Positions 25,094-32,979 of a DNA stretch of 45,990 nt are shown here, piece by piece. A program made the translations under genes and the position numbers. Under the pieces are notes generated by a model, which saw nothing but the letters and a program-made list of their open reading frames with translations, searched no databases and was not told where the DNA came from. Source of the stretch: Phenylobacterium sp. (GTDB lineage: Bacteria; Pseudomonadota; Alphaproteobacteria; Caulobacterales; Caulobacteraceae); the NCBI RefSeq assembly GCF_004299445.1, contig NZ_SCTC01000081.1, positions 1 to 45,990 of the forward strand, written 5' to 3'. Within the stretch, counting starts at the first letter, position 1; every line of letters starts with the position of its first letter.

Positions 25094-25201
25094 TTAGAGG
25101 AAGGCGGCTTGGGCGACGATGCTCAGGATCGGCGCGGCGGCCAGGAGAACGATGAAGCTCATCGCGGTGCGGTCGAGGACGTTCATGGCGTTGGCGAACA
25201 T
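25094..25201 (-). CDS. 35-residue single-pass membrane peptide
   Basis: Small protein starting MFANAMNVLDRTAMSFIVLL, with one hydrophobic helix FIVLLAAAPILSIVAQAAF that reaches almost to the C-terminus. A GGAG lies seven bases before the ATG at 25201, which is why the short form is chosen over the longer open frame (to 25378). It lies upstream of the DUF2975 and XRE genes on the same strand (124-base gap) and may be the first gene of that operon. I do not recognise a family. It could be a regulatory subunit of a membrane complex or a toxin-like peptide, but no antitoxin is apparent. Confidence 0.65.
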   Translation of the reverse strand: MFANAMNVLDRTAMSFIVLLAAAPILSIVAQAAFL

Positions 25202-25311
25202 TTTGGAACTCCGTTTTGTTTGCTGCGCTGCGGCAGCGGGGTGGGTGAAGCGCTGTGCTTCGATGTGATTATCAATACGCCCGCATCGTTTCTCGATCAC
25301 GTGAATATCGA

Positions 25312-25324
25312 TTAACAATGTTAA
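25312..25324. promoter_or_regulatory. TTAAC-AAT-GTTAA palindrome in the divergent promoter region
   Basis: A perfect 5-3-5 inverted repeat in the AT-richer 188-base gap between rdgB and the 35-residue peptide gene. The TTAA half sites are spaced by 5 bases, not the 7 expected for a CtrA box, so it is not a canonical CtrA site. It may be the operator of the XRE regulator encoded in the adjacent operon. Confidence 0.35.
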
Positions 25325-25389
25325 ACTTTCGCAATGCAGCGAACCGCGCACGGCGGTAGGTTTCGCCCCCGAAGACACGGAGCGTGCGC

Positions 25390-25989
25390 ATGACCCTCAA
25401 ACTCGAGCCGGGGACGCGGCTGGTGGTGGCGACCCACAACCCGGGCAAGGCGCGCGAACTGGCCGAGATCCTGGAGGGCCGCTTCCAGCTGGTGGCGGCC
25501 GGCGAGCTGGGCCTGCCCGAACCGGAAGAGACCGAGCAGACGTTCCAGGGCAACGCCCTGCTGAAGGCCCGCGCCGCCGCAGAGGCCTCGGGCCTCATCG
25601 CCCTGGCCGACGATTCCGGCCTGTCGGTCAAGGCGCTGGACGGGGCGCCCGGCATCTACTCGGCCCGGTGGGCGGGGCCGTCGAAGGATTTCGGCCTGGC
25701 CATGAAAAAGGTGGAGGAGCGGCTGGAGGAGGTGGGCGCCGAGGACGTCTCGGCCTGGTTCACCTCGTCGCTGGCCGTGGCATGGCCCGGCGGCCCGGCC
25801 GTGGTGGTCGAGGGCCGGGTCGACGGCGTTCTCACCTTCCCGCCGCGCGGCGACAAGGGCTTCGGCTACGACCCCATCTTCATCCCCGAGGGCTTCACCC
25901 AGACCTTCGGAGAGATGGAACCCGCCGCAAAGGACGGCATGAGCCACCGCGCCCGGGCCTTCGTGAAGCTGAAGGCCGCGCTGCTGTGA
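25390..25989 (+). CDS. rdgB: RdgB/HAM1-type dITP/XTP pyrophosphatase
   Basis: House-cleaning enzyme that hydrolyses non-canonical purine NTPs (ITP, dITP, XTP) to the monophosphate and pyrophosphate, 199 residues. The N-terminal THNPGKARELAEIL corresponds to the family's S/T-x-N-x-x-K-x-x-E signature. LADDSGLSVKALDGAPGIYS holds the acidic metal-binding residues, and GFGYDPIFIPEG is typical. The start ATG at 25390 is chosen over the in-frame GTG two codons upstream. The stop overlaps the GTG start of hemW by four bases. Confidence 0.96.
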   Translation: MTLKLEPGTRLVVATHNPGKARELAEILEGRFQLVAAGELGLPEPEETEQTFQGNALLKARAAAEASGLIALADDSGLSVKALDGAPGIYSARWAGPSKDFGLAMKKVEERLEEVGAEDVSAWFTSSLAVAWPGGPAVVVEGRVDGVLTFPPRGDKGFGYDPIFIPEGFTQTFGEMEPAAKDGMSHRARAFVKLKAALL

Positions 25990-27173
25990 CGACTTCCGGC
26001 CCCTCCCCGCCCGGGGGAGAGGCGCGCGCGAAACTCGGCGTCTATGTCCACTGGCCGTACTGTGCGCGGATCTGCCCCTACTGCGATTTCAACGTCTTCA
26101 GGGCGCGGGGGCGCGAGGCCGAGGCGGCGGAGCTGGCGCGCGCGATCGTGAGCGACCTCGAGGCGCAGCGCGCCATCACCGGTCCGCGCGAGCTGGTGTC
26201 GGTGTTTTTCGGCGGCGGCACGCCGTCGCTGATGGATCCCGCCTGGGTCGCGGACATCGTGGGCGCCGCGACAAGGCTCTGGACGCCCGCGCCCGATCTC
26301 GAAGTCAGCCTGGAGGCCAACCCCACCGACGTCGAGGCCGGCCGGTTCGCGGGACTCGTCGATGCGGGGGTGAATCGCCTGTCGCTGGGGCTGCAGTCGC
26401 TGGACGACGCCGCGCTCAGGTTCCTGGGTCGCAATCACGACGCCGCCGAGGGCCGCCGCGCGGCCGAGACCGCGGCGCGGCTGTTTCCCCGTCTGTCGCT
26501 GGACCTGATCTACGCCCTGCCCGACCAGACGCCCCAGGCCTGGGCCGAGGCGCTCAGGACCGCCGTCGCCCTCGGCGCCGAACACGTCTCGCCCTATCAG
26601 CTGACCATCGAGGAAGGCACCGCCTTCGATCGCGCGGTGCGGCGCGGCCTGTTCGTCCCGCCCGGCGACGAGGCCGGCGCCGACCTCTACGACGCGACCC
26701 AGGCCGTGCTGGAGGCCGAGGGGTTCGAGGCCTACGAGGTGTCGAACCACGCCCGGGGCGAGGCCGCGCGATCGCGGCACAACCTCGTGTACTGGACGGG
26801 GGTCGACTACGTCGGCGTCGGACCCGGCGCGCACGGTCGGATCACGGTGGATGGCGCGCGCGTGGCGACGGAGGCCGCGGACCGGCCTGCGGACTACATC
26901 GCCCGTGTCGCCACGGCGGGAACCGGCTTCGCGGCGCGCGAGACGCTGACCGCGGTCCAGGCGGCCGAGGAGCGCCTGCTCAGCGGCCTGCGCATCCGAA
27001 ACGGGGTGGGGTTTGGCGATGTGTCGGCGCTCGGCCTGTCGCCGGAGGCGCCGGTGGTGCGGCGGCTGATCGAGATGGGCCTGCTGGCTGACGACACCCA
27101 ACGCCTGCGGGCGACCAAGGACGGGCGGCGGCTGCTGAACGCGGTGACGTCCGAACTGGTGCTCGGCGCCTGA
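25986..27173 (+). CDS. hemW: HemW, radical-SAM family haem chaperone
   Basis: Radical-SAM protein of 395 residues related to HemN but acting as a haem chaperone. The cluster motif CARICPYCDF is the CxxxCxxCxF form that distinguishes HemW from true coproporphyrinogen dehydrogenase (CxxxCxxCxC). The haem-binding HNLVYW is present. FGGGTPSLMD and LEANPTDVE are typical of the family. The GTG start at 25986 overlaps the rdgB stop by four bases, so translation is probably coupled. Confidence 0.95.
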   Translation: MTTSGPSPPGGEARAKLGVYVHWPYCARICPYCDFNVFRARGREAEAAELARAIVSDLEAQRAITGPRELVSVFFGGGTPSLMDPAWVADIVGAATRLWTPAPDLEVSLEANPTDVEAGRFAGLVDAGVNRLSLGLQSLDDAALRFLGRNHDAAEGRRAAETAARLFPRLSLDLIYALPDQTPQAWAEALRTAVALGAEHVSPYQLTIEEGTAFDRAVRRGLFVPPGDEAGADLYDATQAVLEAEGFEAYEVSNHARGEAARSRHNLVYWTGVDYVGVGPGAHGRITVDGARVATEAADRPADYIARVATAGTGFAARETLTAVQAAEERLLSGLRIRNGVGFGDVSALGLSPEAPVVRRLIEMGLLADDTQRLRATKDGRRLLNAVTSELVLGA

Positions 27174-27261
27174 ACGGGACCTCGCCTCTCGGCAGATCGC
27201 GGTTGCGCGTTACGTGTGCAGGCTTGCGTTTGGAGGGGTGACGGGAGAACCCTCCCCGCCC

Positions 27262-28146
27262 ATGGCCCGCACCCTGCCCCCGCCGATGCTCGACGACGCC
27301 CCGCTCGCGCCCGGGCTCTATGTGGTGGCGACGCCCATCGGGAACCTGCGCGACATCACCCTGCGCGCGCTGGACGTGCTGAAGCAGGCCGACCTGGTGC
27401 TGGCCGAGGACACCCGGGTGACCGGCAAGCTGCTGCAGGCGTTCGGGCTGAAGGCGACGCTGGAGCGCCACGACGAGCACGCCGCCGAGCGGGCGCGGCC
27501 CAAGGCGATGGCGCTGCTGGAGCGCGGCGGCCGGGTGGCGCTGGTGAGCGATGCGGGCACGCCGCTGATCTCGGATCCCGGCTATCGGCTGGTGCGCGAG
27601 GCCGCGGCGGCCGGCCACAACGTGGTTCCGATTCCCGGTGCGTCGGCGCTGCTGGCGGGGCTGTCGGCGGCGGGGCTGCCGACCGACCGGTTCCTGTTCG
27701 TGGGCTTCCCGCCGCCGAAGAGCGCGGCGCGCCGGACATTCCTGACCGAGTTCGCCGGGTTGCGCGCCACGCTGGTGTTCTTCGAGGGCGGCTCGCGCCT
27801 GGCCGACACCCTGGCGGACATGGCCGTCGTGCTGGGCCCCGAGCGCGAGGCGGTGGTCGCCCGCGAGATCACCAAGCTCTACGAGACCTTCTACCGTGGC
27901 CCGCTGGGGGAGTTGGCGATCGATCCCAAGCTGGACGCGCCCAAGGGCGAGATCGTCATCCTGGTCGCCCCGGGCCGCGAGATCGAGGCCACCGCCGCCG
28001 ACGCCGACACGGCGCTGCGCGACGCGCTGACCCGCCTGAAGCCGGCCGACGCCGCCGGCGAGGTGGCCAAGGCGCTGGGGCTGCCGCGGCGCGATCTCTA
28101 CCGCCGGGCCCTTGAACTCAAGGACCTTGGGGAGCCGAAGTCGTGA
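27262..28146 (+). CDS. rsmI: RsmI, 16S rRNA 2'-O-ribose C1402 methyltransferase
   Basis: SAM-dependent methyltransferase acting on C1402 in the ribosomal P site, 294 residues. The TrmI/YraL fold starts LYVVATPIGNLRDITLRAL, followed by LAEDTRVTGKLL, VSDAGTPLISDPGYRLV and IPGASALLAGLSAAGLPT. The start is the ATG at 27262, with an in-frame TTG/GTG-type extension upstream that is not conserved in kind. It overlaps yraN by four bases. The rsmI-yraN-gshB arrangement is a common alphaproteobacterial cluster. Confidence 0.96.
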   Translation: MARTLPPPMLDDAPLAPGLYVVATPIGNLRDITLRALDVLKQADLVLAEDTRVTGKLLQAFGLKATLERHDEHAAERARPKAMALLERGGRVALVSDAGTPLISDPGYRLVREAAAAGHNVVPIPGASALLAGLSAAGLPTDRFLFVGFPPPKSAARRTFLTEFAGLRATLVFFEGGSRLADTLADMAVVLGPEREAVVAREITKLYETFYRGPLGELAIDPKLDAPKGEIVILVAPGREIEATAADADTALRDALTRLKPADAAGEVAKALGLPRRDLYRRALELKDLGEPKS

Positions 28147-28514
28147 ACGTGCGTGTCGCCCGCGGCGGCGCCGCGCGCCGATCCGGCCGCCGCGCCGAGG
28201 TGGTGGCGGTCGCCTGGCTGATGGCCAAGGGCTATCGGATCCTGGGCTTCCGGCTGAAGACGCCGCAGGCCGAAATCGACGTGCTGGCGAAACGAGGCGC
28301 CGTCCTGGCGGTTGTGGAGGTGAAGAGCCGCACGAGCCTGGAGGTGGCGCTGGACACCGTGACCTTCGACCAGCGCGACCGCCTGCGCCGCGCGGGCGCC
28401 CAGCTGGCCGCGAACCGGCCGGGGCTCTCGGCCTGTGCGGTGCGCCTGGACCTCATGGCCCTCGCGCCCGGCAAGCTTCCCCGGCATATTCCGGACGCCT
28501 GGAAGGGCGCGTAA
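28143..28514 (+). CDS. yraN: YraN/UPF0102 family nuclease-like protein
   Basis: A 123-residue endonuclease-fold protein of unknown physiological role. The restriction-endonuclease-like core is EIDVLAKRGAVLAVVEVKSR, with the E-x-D...E-x-K residues of the PD-(D/E)xK superfamily. The N-terminus GRRAEVVAVAWLMAKGYRIL and the final segment are also conserved. The GTG start overlaps the rsmI stop by four bases. A role in RNA or DNA processing is suspected for the family but not established. Confidence 0.93.
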   Translation: MNVRVARGGAARRSGRRAEVVAVAWLMAKGYRILGFRLKTPQAEIDVLAKRGAVLAVVEVKSRTSLEVALDTVTFDQRDRLRRAGAQLAANRPGLSACAVRLDLMALAPGKLPRHIPDAWKGA

Positions 28515-28520
28515 GCGGGG

Positions 28521-29351
28521 ATGCAACGGACCCTGATGAACCGCGACGAAGCCGAAACCATCCTCTCGGAGGCCGGGGGCGCGCCGGAGGGCGAATTTCC
28601 CCTGCTGGAGGCCGCCATCGCGTGCGCGATCCACGAGGACCCCACGCGCGACCCGGTGCTGGCGCGCGAAGCCGCCGCCATCGGCGTCGAGCGGCTGGCC
28701 GAGCGGCTGAAGCGCGAGAGCCCTGAGGAGGCGATCGCCGAGACCATCGCGGGCGACCTGGGGATCACCGGCGACCTGTTCACTCTGGAAGACCCCGAGA
28801 ACGCCGACGTCATCGCCGTGGCGTCCCGCAAGAAGGGTCTCGCGGTCACGATCGGGCTCTACTACCTGCACGCCGCGCGCAAGTGCGGCCTGACGGTGCA
28901 GGGCGTGGACTTCCCGGGCCACTTCCTGCTGCGCATCGAGACCGAGGAGGGGCCGCTCGCCCTGGACCCGTTCTCGGAAGGCAGGGTGGTGCTGCCGTCC
29001 GAGCTGACGCGGCGCGCCCTGCATGCGGGCCTGACGCCCAACGTGGCCGATCGGCTCGACCGGTTGATGACGCCCGTAAGCGACCGGGCCGTGCTGCTGC
29101 GCCTGCAGAACATCATCTTCGCCAACGCCAGCGCCCACGGCGATTTCGCCCGCGCCGAGCGGGCGGCCCTGCGGCGCGCACTCCTCGACCCCGCCGACCA
29201 CCGCCCCTGGCTGGACGTCGCGTCCGCCCGCGAGGGCCAGGGAGCCCTGGCCGGGGCGCTGGAGGCGCTGCAGCGGGCGACGGCGCTCGATGGCGGGGCC
29301 GCGCTGGCGGCGCGGGCGCAGCGGGAGCGGGTCAGGCTGCGGCTGAACTGA
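28521..29351 (+). CDS. SirB1-type transglutaminase-like/TPR protein
   Basis: A 276-residue cytoplasmic protein with the SirB1 domain: an N-terminal helical region, a transglutaminase-like core (RKKGLAVTIGLYYLHAARKC and VDFPGHFLLRIE), then a TPR-like C-terminus (GDFARAERAALRRALLDPAD). The family is widespread in proteobacteria without a proven activity. It lies between yraN (6 bases before) and gshB. The ATG at 28521 follows GCGGGG; a start at 28536 (MNRDEAETI) is also possible. Confidence 0.9.
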   Translation: MQRTLMNRDEAETILSEAGGAPEGEFPLLEAAIACAIHEDPTRDPVLAREAAAIGVERLAERLKRESPEEAIAETIAGDLGITGDLFTLEDPENADVIAVASRKKGLAVTIGLYYLHAARKCGLTVQGVDFPGHFLLRIETEEGPLALDPFSEGRVVLPSELTRRALHAGLTPNVADRLDRLMTPVSDRAVLLRLQNIIFANASAHGDFARAERAALRRALLDPADHRPWLDVASAREGQGALAGALEALQRATALDGGAALAARAQRERVRLRLN

Positions 29352-29423
29352 TCGGTTCGAGAACTGGCGCTTACGACGACGACCCCCTATGTCGGCTGAG
29401 CTTTACCGCCTGAGGAATTCCGC

Positions 29424-30371
<948 letters not shown>

Positions 30372-30468
30372 GTTGTTGTCGAAGAGACGCGCCGAAGTCA
30401 CGGAAACGTCTCACTTTCTCCCTAGGTTCCTTTTTTGTTCTTGATCTGAGCCCGACTGTATGCTCGGT

Positions 30469-30477
30469 TGTGGATAA
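30469..30477 (-). promoter_or_regulatory. Perfect DnaA-box 9-mer upstream of comM
   Basis: On the plus strand the sequence is TGTGGATAA, whose complement TTATCCACA matches the R1-type DnaA box exactly. It lies 29 bases upstream of the comM start in a T-rich stretch. A single box may reflect chance or DnaA control of the gene. No cluster of boxes or other origin features is present. Confidence 0.4.
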
Positions 30478-30505
30478 CTTTCGAGCGACTACAAGGGGTT
30501 GAGGC

Positions 30506-32050
30506 ATGGCGGCGCGGGTGGTGACCCTGGCGTTCGACGGCGTGAACGCCGTGCGGGTCGACGTCCAGGTCCAGTTCACCATGGGCGACTCGAAATTCTT
30601 CATCGTCGGCATGGGCGACAAGGCCGTGCAGGAGAGCCGCGAGCGGGTGCGCGGGGCGTTCCAGGGCATGGGCCTGGCGCTGCCGTCGCGGCGCATCATC
30701 GCCAACCTGGCCCCGGCAGACCTGCCCAAGGAGGGCAGCCACTACGACCTGCCGATCGCGCTGGCGATCATGGCCGCAATGGGGATCATCCCGCCCGACG
30801 CGCTGGAGGGCTGGGCCGCCATGGGCGAGCTGGCGCTGGACGGGCGGATCACGGCGGTGGCGGGGGCGCTGCCCGCCGCGGTGGCCGCGGGCGGCATGGA
30901 CCTGGGGCTGATCTGTCCCGAGGCGTGCGGGCCCGAGGCGGCGTGGGCGGGCGAGACGCGGGTGCTGGCGGCGCCGTCGCTGGTGGCGCTGGTGAACCAC
31001 TTCCGCGGCACCCAGGTGCTGTCGCCGCCCCGGCCGGGCGACATGCTGGACGCCGAGCGGGTCCCCGACCTGCGCGACGTGAAGGGCCAGGAGAACGCGA
31101 AGCGGGCGCTGGAGATCGCCGCGGCCGGGGGCCACAACCTCTCCTTCATCGGCCCGCCGGGATCGGGCAAGTCGATGATGGCGGCGCGCCTGCCCGGCCT
31201 GCTGCCGCCGCTGACGCCGGCCGAGCTGCTCGAGACCTCGATGGTGCATTCGGTGGCGGGCCTGATCGCCAAGGGCCAGCTCAGCCGCGCCCGGCCGTTC
31301 CGCAGCCCCCACCACTCGGCCAGCATGGCGGCTCTGACCGGCGGCGGCCATCGCGCCAAGCCGGGCGAGGTCAGCCTGGCGCACAACGGGGTGCTGTTCC
31401 TGGACGAGCTGCCCGAGTTCGGGGCCCAGGCGCTGGACAGCCTGCGCCAGCCCCTGGAGACCGGCGAGGTGGTGGTGGCGCGCGCCAACGCCCACGTGCG
31501 CTATCCGGCCCGCTTCCAGCTGGTGGCGGCGATGAATCCCTGTCGCTGCGGCCACGGGGGCCCCGGGCGCGGCGCGTGCGGCCGGGCGCCCCGCTGCCAG
31601 ACCGACTACCAGGGCAAGATCTCGGGCCCGCTGATGGACCGCATCGACCTGCAGGTCGAGGTTCCGCCGGTGACCGCCGCCGACCTCGCCCTGCCCGCCC
31701 CCGCCGAAGGCACCGCCGAGGCCTCGGCCCGGGTGCTGGCCGCCCGCACGCTGCAGATCGACCGCTGGAAGGGGCGCGATGGCCCGCCGGTGCTGAACGC
31801 CCAGGCCGAGGGCGACTTCCTGGAGGCGATCGTCGACCTGGACCCACCGGCCCGCGCCCTGCTGGCCCGGGCGGCCGAGGCGGGCGGCCTGTCGGCGCGC
31901 GGCTGGACCCGCACCCTGCGCCTGGCGCGCACCATCGCCGACCTCGAAGGCTCGGGCCCGGTGCGCCGGGTGCACGTCGCCGAGGCGCTGATCTATCGCC
32001 GCATCGCCCCGGCCATGGCCGGCGGCCCCAGCGCGTCGATCTCGGCGTAA
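30506..32050 (+). CDS. comM: YifB/ComM family Mg-chelatase-like AAA+ ATPase
   Basis: AAA+ helicase-like protein of 514 residues. In naturally competent bacteria ComM promotes branch migration of integrated DNA; elsewhere the family (YifB) is less well defined. An N-terminal ChlI-like subdomain (residues about 20-120) is followed by the AAA core with Walker A GPPGSGKS at residues 216-223, Walker B LFLDELPEF and sensor AMNPCRCGHGG. The C-terminal ComM domain with a small zinc-like cysteine cluster (CRCGHG...CGRAPRC) ends YRRIAPAMAGGPSASISA. An AAGGGG eight bases before the ATG supports the start. Its last 58 bases overlap the 152-residue gene on the other strand. Confidence 0.95.
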   Translation: MAARVVTLAFDGVNAVRVDVQVQFTMGDSKFFIVGMGDKAVQESRERVRGAFQGMGLALPSRRIIANLAPADLPKEGSHYDLPIALAIMAAMGIIPPDALEGWAAMGELALDGRITAVAGALPAAVAAGGMDLGLICPEACGPEAAWAGETRVLAAPSLVALVNHFRGTQVLSPPRPGDMLDAERVPDLRDVKGQENAKRALEIAAAGGHNLSFIGPPGSGKSMMAARLPGLLPPLTPAELLETSMVHSVAGLIAKGQLSRARPFRSPHHSASMAALTGGGHRAKPGEVSLAHNGVLFLDELPEFGAQALDSLRQPLETGEVVVARANAHVRYPARFQLVAAMNPCRCGHGGPGRGACGRAPRCQTDYQGKISGPLMDRIDLQVEVPPVTAADLALPAPAEGTAEASARVLAARTLQIDRWKGRDGPPVLNAQAEGDFLEAIVDLDPPARALLARAAEAGGLSARGWTRTLRLARTIADLEGSGPVRRVHVAEALIYRRIAPAMAGGPSASISA

Positions 32051-32451
32051 CGCCGGGGCGCCGTGATCGCGCCGTAGCCGATGGCGAAAAGGGTCATGTA
32101 GTTCCAGATCAGTGCGGCGGTCTGATACGCCCAGCCGCTCACGAGCGCGTCTGTGGCGTGGGCGAGATGTGTCGCGACGGCAAGAAGCTGGAAGCCCGCC
32201 GCAAAGAGTGGCCAGTAGCGCGGGCTGCGAAGCGCGATCCAGGCCAGGACCACAAGAAGCGACACGTCGATGAGCAGCACCGCCCACTGCGTGCTTTCGC
32301 TGCGCGACTTGAAAACGAGCAGCGAGAGCGCCCAGGTCGCCAACTCGCTTGCGGCGGCCAGGCGCTCCAGATCGCGGCCACGCAGGACCGCAATCGCGCA
32401 GACCCCCATAAGCACGGTTGGCCAGACCCAGATCGGCAACTGATAGGACAA
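31993..32451 (-). CDS. Four-helix membrane protein of unknown function
   Basis: A protein of up to 152 residues with about four hydrophobic helices (LPIWVWPTVLMGVCAIAVL, WALSLLVFK, WAVLLIDVSLLVVLAWIALR and the pair around GFQLLAVATHLAH and LIWNYMTLFAIGYGAI). Its composition, Trp/Tyr placement and ending RRYAEIDALG look like a real gene. The start is uncertain: the frame opens with a TTG at 32451 directly after the terminator at 32457-32486, while the ATG at 32409 would lose the first helix. None has a clear Shine-Dalgarno. It converges on and overlaps comM by 58 bases at its 3' end. Confidence 0.65.
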   Translation of the reverse strand: MSYQLPIWVWPTVLMGVCAIAVLRGRDLERLAAASELATWALSLLVFKSRSESTQWAVLLIDVSLLVVLAWIALRSPRYWPLFAAGFQLLAVATHLAHATDALVSGWAYQTAALIWNYMTLFAIGYGAITAPRRYAEIDALGPPAMAGAMRR

Positions 32452-32456
32452 AGAAA

Positions 32457-32486
32457 GACGACCCCCGGCGGTTCCCGAGGGTCGTC
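32457..32486 (-). terminator. Rho-independent terminator after the 120-residue gene
   Basis: On the minus strand the 8-base stem GACGACCC pairs with GGGTCGTC and is followed by TTTCTTT, 31 bases downstream of the stop at 32518. The loop is about 14 bases and contains further complementarity. It ends the transcript of the small minus-strand gene upstream. Confidence 0.7.
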
Positions 32487-32517
32487 ATCATACGCATGAT
32501 GCGTGATGTTGGTACCG

Positions 32518-32880
32518 CTACGAGGCGACGCGGAGTGAGCGCATGCGCACGCGGTGAGTCTCGACGCCCTGCGGCGGCGGCTTTTCGCCCGCGTCCCCGT
32601 TCATCGTCACCGCCCCCAGCCCGATCTGGCCCTGGACGATGCTGAGCTCCTTGTGGGTTTCGACGATCGCGCGGCGCGCCTCGGCGAGGGCCATGATGGC
32701 CTCGCTGGCGCGCTCGACAGCGTCCTGGCCAATCAGGGCCGAGGCTCCGGCCATCTTGCGCAGACTGGGCATCACGCCTGTCAGCTGGGCGGTCTTGGCG
32801 AGGGCCGCGTCAATCGCGGCCTCGGCTTCGAAAAGGGCGCCGGCAACTTGCTCGGCCGCCAGGCGGCGTTCTTTGAGCAT
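32518..32880 (-). CDS. Small helical protein of unknown function
   Basis: A 120-residue soluble protein, mostly helical: MLKERRLAAEQVAGALFEAE, then AAIDAALAKTAQLTGVMPSL and a long helix IGQDAVERASEAIMALAEAR. The C-terminal third (residues 85-120) is polar with a short conserved-looking end RVRMRSLRVAS. GGAGAG precedes the ATG at 32880. I know no family for it. The proximity to the HTH/membrane gene upstream (99-base gap, same strand) may mean shared regulation. Confidence 0.75.
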   Translation of the reverse strand: MLKERRLAAEQVAGALFEAEAAIDAALAKTAQLTGVMPSLRKMAGASALIGQDAVERASEAIMALAEARRAIVETHKELSIVQGQIGLGAVTMNGDAGEKPPPQGVETHRVRMRSLRVAS

Positions 32881-32979
32881 GAGTTCTCTCCGTGCGCGGC
32901 GCCTGGTAACGCCGCGTTTACAGTTTCGGGAAAGGGGGTTTCTTGGCCGTGGAGGCTTTGCGTTAATTTACGCGGGGCC

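Noticed and set aside
25312..25324. Possible CtrA binding site
   Set aside because: The two TTAA half sites are spaced by 5 bases; the CtrA consensus needs 7, so only a generic palindrome is reported.
30422..32497. A 691-codon minus-strand frame opposite comM
   Set aside because: Shadow of comM; the real minus-strand gene here is only the 152-residue membrane protein in another frame.
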